From Affinundibacterium baiyunense (GTDB taxonomy: Bacteria; Pseudomonadota; Gammaproteobacteria; Burkholderiales; Burkholderiaceae_D): a stretch of 64,000 bases of DNA. Shown here piece after piece: positions 55,818 to 64,000 of the stretch (the first letter of the stretch is position 1; each line of letters starts with the position of its first letter). The stretch spans positions 62,001 through 126,000 of the forward strand of contig NZ_JAGSPM010000006.1 of NCBI RefSeq assembly GCF_018139645.1, read 5' to 3'. Below the pieces are notes generated by a model. The model saw only the letters and a list, made by a program, of their open reading frames with translations. It was not told where the DNA came from and searched no databases. Both the position numbers and the translations under genes were made by a program.

Positions 55818-56933
55818 ATGCTTATGCAAGAAAAATCGAGTTGCTATATTGGCCTCATGTCGGGAACGAGCTTGGATGGTGTTGATGGCGTGTTGGTCTC
55901 GTTTTCAGAAGACCAGGGCGCAACTTTGCATTTGCATGCCAGTGCGCATGTGCCGTTTTCTATCGAGTTGAAGCGGCAGGCGATGCAATTGCAGCAGGCT
56001 GGCGAAAATGAGATTGAACGCGAAGCTTTATTAGCAAATCAATTGGTAAGGATTTACGCTGACTGTGTACACGCGTTATGTCGCCAGTGCCCAGAAGTGT
56101 TCGTGCAAGCGATTGGTGTGCATGGGCAAACTATTCGGCATCGACCTGATTTGGGATTTACTAGACAAACGAATAATCCCGCACTGTTAGCGGAGTTGAC
56201 TGGAATTGATGTCATCGCTGATTTTCGTAGTCGCGACATCGCGGCGGGTGGGCAGGGCGCGCCCTTGGTTCCGGCATTTCATCGCGCGATGTTTGCCAAA
56301 GAGGGCGAGTGCCGTGTGGTATTAAACATCGGTGGCATTAGTAATATCAGCGCACTGCATGCAGATGGCCGCACTATAGGATTTGATACTGGCCCAGGTA
56401 ATCTGTTAATGGATGCTTGGATACATCAACATCATGGACTTGCTTACGATGTCGATGGTGCGTGGGCTGCTCAAGGACAAACGCATGACGCTTTGCTTGC
56501 GAGTTTGTGTGATGAAGATTTCTTTAAGATGCCACCACCAAAAAGCACCGGAAGAGATCTTTTCCATTCGTCTTGGCTGCAAGCCAAGTTGGCGCAGTTT
56601 GCCACATTAAGCCCAGTCGATGTGCAAGCCAGTTTGTGTAGTTTCACTGCTGCGACGATCAGCGATGCGATTGCGCAATTCGCGCCAGACTGTCAGGCAG
56701 TCTATGTGTGTGGCGGTGGTGCTTATAATCAAACTCTGATGCAACAACTTGCCGATCGCATGCCATGCAGACAGATTGACACCACCGATAGTTTGGGGAT
56801 TGCTGCGAATCATGTAGAGGCAATTGCGTTTGCTTGGCTCGCACAACGATTTGTGCAAAGAAAGACGGCTAACTTGAGCGAAGTAACCGCAGCACGTGGC
56901 GCACGAATTCTCGGCGCTTTATATCCAGCTTAA
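55818..56933 (+). CDS. anmK: Anhydro-N-acetylmuramic acid kinase
   Basis: A 371-residue sugar kinase of the ASKHA fold. It phosphorylates and opens 1,6-anhydroMurNAc recovered from peptidoglycan turnover. The signature YIGLMSGTSLDGVDGVLV, IGVHGQTIRHRP, DFRSRDIAAGGQGAPLVPAFH, NIGGISNISAL, FDTGPGNLLMDAW, and the late VCGGGAYNQTLM are all present. ATG at 55818 or 55824 could be used. It fits functionally with the upstream wall peptidase. Confidence 0.95.
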   Translation: MLMQEKSSCYIGLMSGTSLDGVDGVLVSFSEDQGATLHLHASAHVPFSIELKRQAMQLQQAGENEIEREALLANQLVRIYADCVHALCRQCPEVFVQAIGVHGQTIRHRPDLGFTRQTNNPALLAELTGIDVIADFRSRDIAAGGQGAPLVPAFHRAMFAKEGECRVVLNIGGISNISALHADGRTIGFDTGPGNLLMDAWIHQHHGLAYDVDGAWAAQGQTHDALLASLCDEDFFKMPPPKSTGRDLFHSSWLQAKLAQFATLSPVDVQASLCSFTAATISDAIAQFAPDCQAVYVCGGGAYNQTLMQQLADRMPCRQIDTTDSLGIAANHVEAIAFAWLAQRFVQRKTANLSEVTAARGARILGALYPA

Positions 56934-56948
56934 TTTTATTAAGAGACG

Positions 56949-57620
56949 ATGAATCAGAATATGACAAGCAAGTTCCTTTATATCGCCGACCCGATGTGCT
57001 CTTGGTGCTATGGATTTAGTTTGGAGTTGCAAAAATTTTTAGCCGATATGCCAGACGCTGAATTAGATATTGTGCTGGGTGGCTTACGCGCATATAACAC
57101 GCAAAAAATGGATGCAGACCAGCGCGATATGATTTTGTCGCATTGGGAAAAAGTACAGCAAGTGAGCGGATTACCGTTTGATATGACAGGCTTGAATAAG
57201 CCCAATTTTATCTACGATACAGAACCCGCATGTCGTGCCGTCGTCGCTGCGAAAATGCTGACGCAAGATATGCCAACAAAAATCAATTTCGCTGTGTTTC
57301 AAGCAATTCAGCATGCCTTTTATGCTGAGGGAAAGAATGTTACTCAAGAAACTCTGTTAGCAGAGATCGCGGTCGAAGCGCTCAACCGATTCGAGCAAGC
57401 GGAAGTTTTTGATTACGATAGTTTCTTAGAGACGCTCTCTTCAGCAGAGTGTAAAGATGAAACACGACTGCATTTTCAACAAATTCAACAATGGGGCGTG
57501 CGTGGCTTTCCAGTTCTATTGCTCGTTAGAGAAGATGGCTTGCACATGCTCAGTTCTGGCTACGCAAAGGCTGAAGTGATTTCTAAAAATTTCAAAGAAG
57601 TTTTACAGGGTCTAAGCTAG
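56949..57620 (+). CDS. DsbA family protein (FrnE-like thioredoxin-fold)
   Basis: A 223-residue thioredoxin-fold protein of the DsbA superfamily without a signal peptide, so probably cytoplasmic. The redox motif is CSWC in YIADPMCSWCYGFSLEL (about residues 17-20). GVRGFPVLLLV carries the cis-Pro that faces the active site. The helical insert is about 90 residues, as in FrnE/2-hydroxychromene-isomerase-like members. It lies 15 bases after anmK and is likely co-transcribed. The substrate is unknown. Confidence 0.88.
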   Translation: MNQNMTSKFLYIADPMCSWCYGFSLELQKFLADMPDAELDIVLGGLRAYNTQKMDADQRDMILSHWEKVQQVSGLPFDMTGLNKPNFIYDTEPACRAVVAAKMLTQDMPTKINFAVFQAIQHAFYAEGKNVTQETLLAEIAVEALNRFEQAEVFDYDSFLETLSSAECKDETRLHFQQIQQWGVRGFPVLLLVREDGLHMLSSGYAKAEVISKNFKEVLQGLS

Positions 57621-57730
57621 ATTGATTAAAAAATATGCAGAAAAATATTAAACAAAATAAAACTTGTCTGATGTATAATATTGCTTCATATTTTTTGAAA
57701 ACTATATCTAGAAAGATCGGAAATTCTCTA

Positions 57731-58093
57731 ATGAAAAAGACAGCTTTATTCACTTCTTTATTCGCCGTATTTGCTCTGTCCGGCTGCGCATCTATTTTGA
57801 ATGACAAGACACAAGCAATTAATGTTTCTGCATCAAATGGCAAAGAAATCAGCGGCACGATTGATGGTGCGACATTTAAAGCACCAGGAATTGTGAATGT
57901 CACACGCGAAAACAAAAATAAGATGGTATTGGTTTCAACCGAAGGTTGTGCAAAAGAAACTTCAGTAGAGAAATCTGTTGATCCAAAGTTCTTTATTAAC
58001 ATTCTCAGCGGCGGTGCGTTCGGCTCTACAACAGACTATTCCACAGAAAAAATGTGGCGTTATTCAGAGAACGTTGTTGTTTCATGCAAATAA
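57731..58093 (+). CDS. Small outer-membrane or periplasmic lipoprotein
   Basis: A 120-residue lipoprotein. The signal MKKTALFTSLFAVFALSGCAS has a good lipobox (LSGC, lipidated Cys at about 19). The mature part is short, beta-rich, with TQAINVSASNGKEISGTIDGATFKAPGIVNVTRENKNKMVLVSTEGC and a GG-rich GGAFGSTTDYS region. Similar small lipoproteins occur singly in many betaproteobacteria, with no known function. The ATG at 57731 begins the signal; an upstream ATG would spoil it. A strong terminator follows 17 bases after the stop but inside the next gene. Confidence 0.8.
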   Translation: MKKTALFTSLFAVFALSGCASILNDKTQAINVSASNGKEISGTIDGATFKAPGIVNVTRENKNKMVLVSTEGCAKETSVEKSVDPKFFINILSGGAFGSTTDYSTEKMWRYSENVVVSCK

Positions 58094-59991
58094 TTCGCGT
58101 TCCCGTTAGCAAAAAAAGCGGCTCTCTAGCCGCTTTTTTTTCATTACGTTTTCTAATTTCCTTTTGTTTGGGATGCTGGTGTAGTCAAGCTCTTCCTGCC
58201 GTAGCGCAGCATCAGTCACAAGAAAACTTGTACAAATATTTGGAACTCGCGCAGCAAAAGAATTTGGCGAGACATCCTGTGTGGTCAGGCCTGCTGCACG
58301 TAAGCAATGGTCGACCCAATATTCATAGCCGTCAATTTTTATTAACAGCAGATTCCTTTTCCTTGGTTGCAGAATTAAATGCAACGCTAAAAATACTCTA
58401 CAGTGGCGAGGTGAATCAGCAATGTCGTTTCCCAGCGCGTTATTTGTGGTTGCGTCAGCAGCTCGATCTACCCGAACTGTCATTGCAAGATTGTACGGAG
58501 TTTCAAGAGTTTAAAACGCGTGCGCCAGCAACAGAAATTAGTCTTGCATTTGCTTCTGAAAATTTGGCTCAGCCTTCGAGTATGATGGGGCATATCTTTT
58601 TGAAGTTGCGTGGACTTGATTCGAATGGTAATCCTCTTGAACATGCGATCTCATTTTTTACTGACGCAGGCGGGATCAATATCCCCAGGTTGTTTTATGA
58701 AAGCATGGTCGTTGGTAAAACTGGTTACTTCAGTTTATCTCCATATCAAGAGAAGATCGCACTCTATTTGGGCGAAGAGCAACGTAGTATTTGGGAATAT
58801 TCTCTAAAATTGAGCGATTTTCAAAAGGAATTGATACAGGCGCATTTAATTGAATTGCGTCAGACCGATTTGGTTTACTTTTTTCAGAAATATAACTGTG
58901 CCACAGTCATTGATTTTGTACTGTCATTGGCCGCAACTGAGTCATTAAACAATACCGGATTTTGGTTAACGCCCAAAGACGTGGTGAAACGTGCTGAAAA
59001 ATTAAATCTAATTGAACAAAGCCGCTTGATTTCACCCAATCGATGGTTGATTCGGGCATTACGTGAGCAACTACCTTCTGATCAAAGTAAGGCAATTCAA
59101 GAAGATATTGATGCCCTGCGCCTGCCCGAGGTAACTCAGTTGGAACCGAATCAAGCCTTCCTGCAGTTGCAATTGGCGAAAGCTTATCTTGCTTATCAAA
59201 CAGAGACCGCAACGCCTCAAGACAAGCGAGTTGGAGTGCAAAGCAATTCACTCAAGTCAAAGATTTCACACGAATTGCAGGAGAAATATCCAAGTCACGT
59301 TCTGCAAGTACTGGAACAGAAAAATCCGATAGAGTCACCTCAAGACTCGCAGATCGCGATTGGCTTAACGCGACGTAATGAGCAAAATTACTTGCGTATG
59401 AGTTTAACTCCAGCTTCGCACCAGCTTGATGATGATAATCGTCAGTATTTTAGCGAAACTGAGTTACTGTTGTTTGATGTGTCGATACTTAAAGATCTTC
59501 GCAGCAGACAAATACTGCTCGATCAGTTCACCGTTTATTCTGCAAAATCATTGATTCCTTATGATGCAATGAGTGGAGGTATTTCTGGAACGTTTCGCAT
59601 AGGGGTTGCACCTCAATATGACGCACAATTGCGTTCTCATAAAGCAGCATTTATCGAAGGTGGGCTTGGTATAACGCATCGTGCAGGTCATGATTTGGAT
59701 AGTTTTGCACTTCTTGGACTTGGTGTGCGTTGGCAATCAGGGCGGGCACAATTGTATACTCAGCCAGAAATAGGCTTTATATTGCGTGAAGTATTTGATA
59801 TGAAATCACGGATTTCTGTCGTAATGAAATCGGATCTGGCTGGGAATGGGCAATCTCATATGCATTTTCGTTTTGTTCAGTCTAAATATTTCAAATCTAA
59901 AGACGTTTCTTTACACTTGAGCATTGATCGTATTCGTTCCCGTGAAAAAACACTGTCGCAATTTGAATTTAGCTTAAAAAAGATGTTCTAG
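58084..59991 (+). CDS. DUF4105 (Lnb N-terminal domain-like) envelope protein
   Basis: About 635 residues. A signal or anchor (FFSLRFLISFCLGCWCSQALPAVA) precedes the DUF4105 domain: SLAFASENLAQPSSMMGHIFLKLRG with a conserved His at about 170, and YFFQKYNCATVIDFVL with a Cys at about 272. This Cys/His pair is the proposed active site of Lnb-type lipoprotein N-acyltransferases of this family. Whether this member acylates lipoproteins is unknown. The C-terminal half (from about 390) is beta-rich and may be a barrel. The ATG at 58084 overlaps the end of the lipoprotein gene, and the codons for SKKSGSLAAFF form a terminator hairpin. Confidence 0.75.
   Translation: MQIIRVPVSKKSGSLAAFFSLRFLISFCLGCWCSQALPAVAQHQSQENLYKYLELAQQKNLARHPVWSGLLHVSNGRPNIHSRQFLLTADSFSLVAELNATLKILYSGEVNQQCRFPARYLWLRQQLDLPELSLQDCTEFQEFKTRAPATEISLAFASENLAQPSSMMGHIFLKLRGLDSNGNPLEHAISFFTDAGGINIPRLFYESMVVGKTGYFSLSPYQEKIALYLGEEQRSIWEYSLKLSDFQKELIQAHLIELRQTDLVYFFQKYNCATVIDFVLSLAATESLNNTGFWLTPKDVVKRAEKLNLIEQSRLISPNRWLIRALREQLPSDQSKAIQEDIDALRLPEVTQLEPNQAFLQLQLAKAYLAYQTETATPQDKRVGVQSNSLKSKISHELQEKYPSHVLQVLEQKNPIESPQDSQIAIGLTRRNEQNYLRMSLTPASHQLDDDNRQYFSETELLLFDVSILKDLRSRQILLDQFTVYSAKSLIPYDAMSGGISGTFRIGVAPQYDAQLRSHKAAFIEGGLGITHRAGHDLDSFALLGLGVRWQSGRAQLYTQPEIGFILREVFDMKSRISVVMKSDLAGNGQSHMHFRFVQSKYFKSKDVSLHLSIDRIRSREKTLSQFEFSLKKMF
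58111..58141 (+). terminator. Strong intrinsic terminator inside the start of the DUF4105 gene
   Basis: A perfect 13-bp stem (AAAAAAAGCGGCT with AGCCGCTTTTTTT), loop CTCT and eight T. It ends the lipoprotein transcript but lies within the DUF4105 reading frame, 27 bases after the proposed ATG. Confidence 0.9.
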
Positions 59992-60068
59992 TTGTTGCGC
60001 TTGTTCCTAATAAAATCGAAGATAATGAGCGAGCTATCAACTTGCTTTAACTTAAACAATCTAATCCT

Positions 60069-60977
60069 ATGCCTTCATTAACTTCCCGATTGCAAATTGC
60101 GCCGCAGGGGCCGGAATTTTCTCGTATTGTTTTAGGCTTGTGGCGTTTATCTGCTTGGCAAATGACGCCTGTCGAGCGCGTCGCTTTTCTACATGCTGCT
60201 TTAGATCTTGGCATTACGACGATAGACCAAGCCGATATTTATGGCGACTATACAAGCGAACTTTTGCTGGGCGAAGCATTTGCTTTGGAACCGCAATTGC
60301 GGCAGCAGTTTCAGATTGTGACGAAATGCGGGATTCAATTTCCTTCACCGCAGAGGCCGCATCAACGTGCGCATATTTATAATACGACTGCTGCACATAT
60401 TATCGCCTCGGCAGAGAATTCTTTGCGTAGCATGCGCCTCGAGAAAATTGACTTGCTCTTGATTCATCGTCCTGATCCATTGATGGATGCGGATGAAATC
60501 GCAGATGCATTTTCGCAATTGAAGCAAGCGGGCAAAGTCAGTCATTTTGGGGTCTCCAATTTTTCCCCGGCACAGTTTGAATTACTTGCATCGCGTTTTC
60601 CTCTCGTTACTAATCAAGTGGAATGCTCTTTGCTGCATCACGCGCCTATCTATGATGGAACCTTTGATCAGTGCCAACGACTTCGTATGTCGCCGATGAT
60701 TTGGTCAGCGCTCGCTGGTGGACGATTGTTTAGCGAGCAAAGCGAGCAAACGCAAAAACTACAAGCGCAGTTGGATCGTATTGCCAGTGAATTGGGCGTT
60801 ACTGCTGCATGTGTTGCAATCGCATGGATTTTACAATTACCTTCTCGCCCTATGGTATTAACCGGCTCTAGCCGAGTAAAAGTATTGGCGGAAGCGGTGC
60901 AGGCCTTGAATTGTTCTTTGAGTCGTGAACAGTGGTTTGACTTGTGGCGAGCCGCTACCGGGACAGAATTGCCTTAA
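60069..60977 (+). CDS. Aldo/keto reductase
   Basis: A 302-residue AKR-fold oxidoreductase. The tetrad residues appear as Asp in TIDQADIYG with the adjacent Tyr, Lys in IVTKCGI and His in LLIHRPDPL. FGVSNFSPAQFELL and the C-terminal TGSSRVKVLAEAV bind NADPH. It resembles the YdhF-like subgroup of predicted reductases. No operon partner is evident. Confidence 0.92.
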   Translation: MPSLTSRLQIAPQGPEFSRIVLGLWRLSAWQMTPVERVAFLHAALDLGITTIDQADIYGDYTSELLLGEAFALEPQLRQQFQIVTKCGIQFPSPQRPHQRAHIYNTTAAHIIASAENSLRSMRLEKIDLLLIHRPDPLMDADEIADAFSQLKQAGKVSHFGVSNFSPAQFELLASRFPLVTNQVECSLLHHAPIYDGTFDQCQRLRMSPMIWSALAGGRLFSEQSEQTQKLQAQLDRIASELGVTAACVAIAWILQLPSRPMVLTGSSRVKVLAEAVQALNCSLSREQWFDLWRAATGTELP

Positions 60978-61192
60978 AAATTAGTGTGGGCTTTCGATCT
61001 GAATTATTAAAAAATACTTTTCAGCAAGAATAAAACAGCGTATAAAAGAAAACTCGCTGGCTACGATTTTGTCATCGTGATTATTTAATGTGGATGCAAT
61101 GTTGACGCGAATCGCATCGAAGAGAGATAAATCGGTGACGCTTGTTCGATGCAACTGGTATGGCAGTTAAGTCTATATCTATGGGGCAATAA

Positions 61193-63526
61193 TTGAAGAT
61201 TGTTCGTCCGTATTTACGTCGCTTTTTGCGCGCTCAACGTCTGCCCGCAAGAGATCTCCAATTTTGGCGAGATCAAATGCTTAACGCCATTCTCTCCGTT
61301 GCATTGGTGCTAGGAACGCTGACGGCTATTCCTAGTGTTCTCATGGCGATCCGCGATTCGCTCTATTCCATCGTTTTGATTGATGTGTTGGCAATTAGCT
61401 GGTTATTTGTTTTATGGCGAGGTCATTTCCTTAGTTTTAGCGCCAAGAGCTGGAATTTTTTATTCATCGTTTATGGTGTTGGAGTCTTTTTTCTATTTAA
61501 AGTTGGCCCGGTCAGTCAGATATATCTAATGGCGGTACCTGTTCTAACCGCACTGCTGCTAGGTTTGCGCTCCGCTGTTTTTGTCTTGGTTCTAAATGCG
61601 GTAACGTTGATTTCAGTCGGGTACGCATTTGATATCGATTTGCAGTTTGATCGTTACCACGACCAGCCATTTTTACGCTGGATTATCATCACGCTCAATT
61701 TCACCTTTATTAGCTCGGTGATCACGGTTTCATGTGCGGTTTTATTGCGCCGCCTTGAAGAATCATTACGTAAGCAATTGCAAATTAGTTTGTCTTTGCA
61801 AGAAGAGCAAAATTCGTTGAAGAAGGCGAACGAAGAATTGCGATTGATTTCAGCGGCGGTCGAAAATTTGAACGATATGGTGATGATTACGGACAATAAT
61901 TTGCAAGAAGATGGTCCGCATTTGGTGTTTGTGAATAAGGCTTTCGAGCGTAGCACTGGTTATAGTCGCGCAGAGGCGATTGGGCGTAATTTAGAAATGT
62001 TGTACGGCCCCAATTCAGACATTCACGAAGTACATCGAATTCGTTCGGCAATGAGCACGCGTCACGCGATTCGTTCAGAAATCATTAGCTATACAAAATC
62101 GCAAGAAGAATTTTGGTTGGAGGTTGATATTCGTCCGATCAATGATCAGCAGGGGAAGTGCACACATTATGTTGCGATTGAACGGGATATTACAGATCGG
62201 AAAAAGGCTGAGTTAGATATCTATCGGTTGGCATTTTTTGATGTGTTAACTGGTCTTCCGAATCGGCGCTTACTACGCGATCGCATGGGAGTGCAACTCG
62301 CCAATGCGCAACGAACTGGTAACTACAGCGCGGTCTTGTTTATCGATTTGGATCACTTTAAAACGATCAACGATGCGCGCGGGCACGCAACTGGTGATTT
62401 GCTGTTAGTCGAAGTGGCAAGTCGATTAAATCAATTATTGCGAGAAGTCGATACGGTGGCGCGTATCGGTGGTGATGAGTTTGTTGTGTTGGTTGATAGT
62501 CTTGATCCGCATATTGAAGTAGCTGGGAAACTGGCATTAACCATTGCGGAAAAAATTCGCCATGCGCTTTCTCAAGATTTCATCTTGAATGGACAAGTAT
62601 ATAGTTCAAGTTGCAGTATCGGTGTTAGCTTGATGCCTAAAGCAGTACAGAAAGCAGATGATCTATTGCGAGAGTCAGATACCGCGATGTATCGAGCTAA
62701 ATCTGCTGGTCGCAATCAAATTGCCTTCTTTGAAGGAAATATGCAAATCGAGGTCGAACAACGTTTGACACTTGAACGCGATCTGGCAAAAGCCTTGGAG
62801 CAAAATGAATTGCAGATGGTGATGCAAGCTCAGGTCAATAAAGACGCGCAAGCAGTTGGCGCAGAGTTATTAATGCGCTGGAATAGTAAGACACGCGGCA
62901 TGGTTTCACCAGCCTTATTTATCCCTTTGGCGGAAGAGTCGGGCTTGATTGTCAAAATTGGTGATTGGGTTTTGTCGGAAGCTTGCACCATATTGAAACG
63001 GTTGCACGCAAACGGCTTTCAATTTCCGCTATCGATCAATGTCAGCCCTAAGCAATTTCGGCAAAAGGATTTTGTCGAAAAAGTACGTTCAATTTTAGAG
63101 CAGCATCAGGTCAGTGGTGAATATTTAATATTTGAGGTGACCGAAGGATTGTTCATTGATAATTTGCCCGAAACTATCTCACGTATGAATATTCTGGCGG
63201 ATTTAGGGATACGTTTTTCGATTGATGATTTTGGTACTGGTTATTCGAGTTTGAATTACTTAAAACGTTTGCCTTTGTATGAATTGAAGATCGATAAAAG
63301 TTTTGTGCAAGATGTCCCTGGTGATGCGAACGGTATGGCGATCGTTGTCTCAATCTTATCGATGGCAAAACAATTCGGCTTAAAAGTGGTTGCTGAAGGC
63401 GTCGAAACGATCGAACAAGCAAATTACTTGATCGAGAATGATTGTGATTCTATGCAAGGTTTCCTGTACTCACGACCAACCGCGCCCGATGTTTGGATTG
63501 CGAATCAAGTACCGTCTGCAGCATAA
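61193..63526 (+). CDS. PAS-GGDEF-EAL cyclic di-GMP enzyme with N-terminal membrane domain
   Basis: A 777-residue bifunctional-type protein. Six N-terminal membrane helices (about 28-190), a short coiled coil (about 195-222), a PAS domain (about 222-345), GGDEF (about 350-510, RIGGDEF) and EAL (about 525-770). The I-site Arg-x-x-Asp (REVD) is five residues before GGDEF, so product inhibition is likely. In the EAL domain the signature reads ELL in GAELLMRW, but NVSPKQF, FEVTEG, IDDFGTGYSSL, LKIDKSFV and VVAEGVET are intact. A TTG start with GGGG upstream is used because no in-frame ATG precedes the first helix. Confidence 0.93.
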   Translation: MKIVRPYLRRFLRAQRLPARDLQFWRDQMLNAILSVALVLGTLTAIPSVLMAIRDSLYSIVLIDVLAISWLFVLWRGHFLSFSAKSWNFLFIVYGVGVFFLFKVGPVSQIYLMAVPVLTALLLGLRSAVFVLVLNAVTLISVGYAFDIDLQFDRYHDQPFLRWIIITLNFTFISSVITVSCAVLLRRLEESLRKQLQISLSLQEEQNSLKKANEELRLISAAVENLNDMVMITDNNLQEDGPHLVFVNKAFERSTGYSRAEAIGRNLEMLYGPNSDIHEVHRIRSAMSTRHAIRSEIISYTKSQEEFWLEVDIRPINDQQGKCTHYVAIERDITDRKKAELDIYRLAFFDVLTGLPNRRLLRDRMGVQLANAQRTGNYSAVLFIDLDHFKTINDARGHATGDLLLVEVASRLNQLLREVDTVARIGGDEFVVLVDSLDPHIEVAGKLALTIAEKIRHALSQDFILNGQVYSSSCSIGVSLMPKAVQKADDLLRESDTAMYRAKSAGRNQIAFFEGNMQIEVEQRLTLERDLAKALEQNELQMVMQAQVNKDAQAVGAELLMRWNSKTRGMVSPALFIPLAEESGLIVKIGDWVLSEACTILKRLHANGFQFPLSINVSPKQFRQKDFVEKVRSILEQHQVSGEYLIFEVTEGLFIDNLPETISRMNILADLGIRFSIDDFGTGYSSLNYLKRLPLYELKIDKSFVQDVPGDANGMAIVVSILSMAKQFGLKVVAEGVETIEQANYLIENDCDSMQGFLYSRPTAPDVWIANQVPSAA

Positions 63527-63654
63527 GTGAAATTACCAATGGCTATCGTGGACACTTAGCAGAAGTGAACCGTCGCTGAAGAACGCAAGTATAATTCGAG
63601 CTCAATTAGCTGGTGGCTGGTATTACTTGTTATTTATTCGCGCTTAAGAGATTT

Positions 63655-64000
63655 ATGATGATCGCATCTTCAACCAATCAAAACAAACAAGCTGGGTCGT
63701 TTAAACTTGGTATCGTTGTTGGCGTAGTCTTATTGCTTGTTTCCATATTTGCCTACCAATCATTTAATAGCAAGCAGGCTGCACCTAAGTTAGATTTCAC
63801 CAACATTCAAGGTAAAACACTGACCCAGCAGTCCTTGCAAGGCAAAGTGTACATGGTCAACTTCTGGGCAACTTCGTGTGCTACCTGCATTAAAGAAATG
63901 CCACAGATGATCGCTAGTTATGAAAAATACCGTTCACAAGGGCTAGAGTTTTTTGCAGTAGCGATGAGCTATGATCCGCCAAACTACGTTTTAAATTTCA
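63655..64000 (+). CDS. TlpA/ResA-like thioredoxin-fold protein, 3' truncated by window edge
   Basis: The first 115 residues of a membrane-anchored thioredoxin. One N-terminal helix (FKLGIVVGVVLLLVSIFAY) is followed by the periplasmic domain opening APKLDFTNIQGKTLTQQSLQGKVYMVNFWATSCATCIKEMPQM. The redox site is CATC (after WATS). Proteins of this type reduce disulfides in the periplasm, for example in cytochrome c maturation. Adjacent ATGs at 63655 and 63658 are both possible. The rest lies beyond the window. Confidence 0.9.
   Translation, partial: MMIASSTNQNKQAGSFKLGIVVGVVLLLVSIFAYQSFNSKQAAPKLDFTNIQGKTLTQQSLQGKVYMVNFWATSCATCIKEMPQMIASYEKYRSQGLEFFAVAMSYDPPNYVLNF

Overview
The window looks like the chromosome of a betaproteobacterium of the order Burkholderiales, most likely Oxalobacteraceae and Undibacterium-like. 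The evidence is the gene order murA-hisGDCBHAFIE-hinT-tatABC, htrA/nif3, petABC-sspA-sspB and tRNA-Thr, combined with a GC content that by eye is just under 50 percent, low for Burkholderiales. No database search was possible. Names rest on motifs, lengths and gene order.

Layout. 1-12.1 kb (+): the end of an ABC-2 permease gene, a BolA-like gene, murA, the complete histidine operon, hinT and tatABC. A solitary beta-class DNA methyltransferase gene, preceded by a strong palindrome, sits between hisD and hisC. 12.1-15.2 kb: a membrane-anchored single-PDZ HtrA protease with a DUF2461 gene (-), divergent from nif3, then mscL (-). 15.5-19.8 kb (+): the cytochrome bc1 complex petABC, sspA, sspB and tRNA-Thr(UGU). 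20-22 kb: a periplasmic solute-binding protein and a LrgA/LrgB pair. 22.1-25.4 kb: a copper module (copZ-like chaperone, copA, cueR) with a MerR-type promoter. 25.4-27.9 kb: arginase, divergent from an Lrp/AsnC regulator, and a small outer-membrane barrel.

28-44 kb is a pectin locus: a large TonB-dependent receptor, a pectate lyase, a GH28 polygalacturonase, a DUF4861 protein, a GH105 unsaturated (rhamno)galacturonyl hydrolase and an FCD-type GntR regulator. A 13-bp operator (TTGG-N5-CCAA, best form TTGGTCNGACCAA) recurs before the receptor (four phased copies), before the GH105 operon and before the regulator gene, so the locus reads as one regulon. It is split at about 33-38.2 kb by an accessory segment holding two unrecognised secreted proteins, a YD/RHS-repeat remnant, a beta-lactamase-fold serine hydrolase and a decapitated TSUP transporter.

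44-64 kb: a short, apparently non-catalytic SEDS-like membrane protein, an M20 amidohydrolase with a signal peptide, two tandem paralogous TonB-dependent receptors, then ordinary genes (histidine phosphatase, dtd, tyrS, M23 peptidase, anmK, a DsbA-like protein, a lipoprotein, a DUF4105/Lnb-like protein, an aldo/keto reductase, a PAS-GGDEF-EAL protein) and the start of a TlpA-like thioredoxin cut by the window edge.

The best leads are the phased operator array that defines the pectin regulon, the accessory segment with its secreted unknown pair, the orphan methyltransferase inside the his operon, the minimal SEDS-like protein, and an intrinsic terminator embedded in the signal-peptide codons of the DUF4105 gene.
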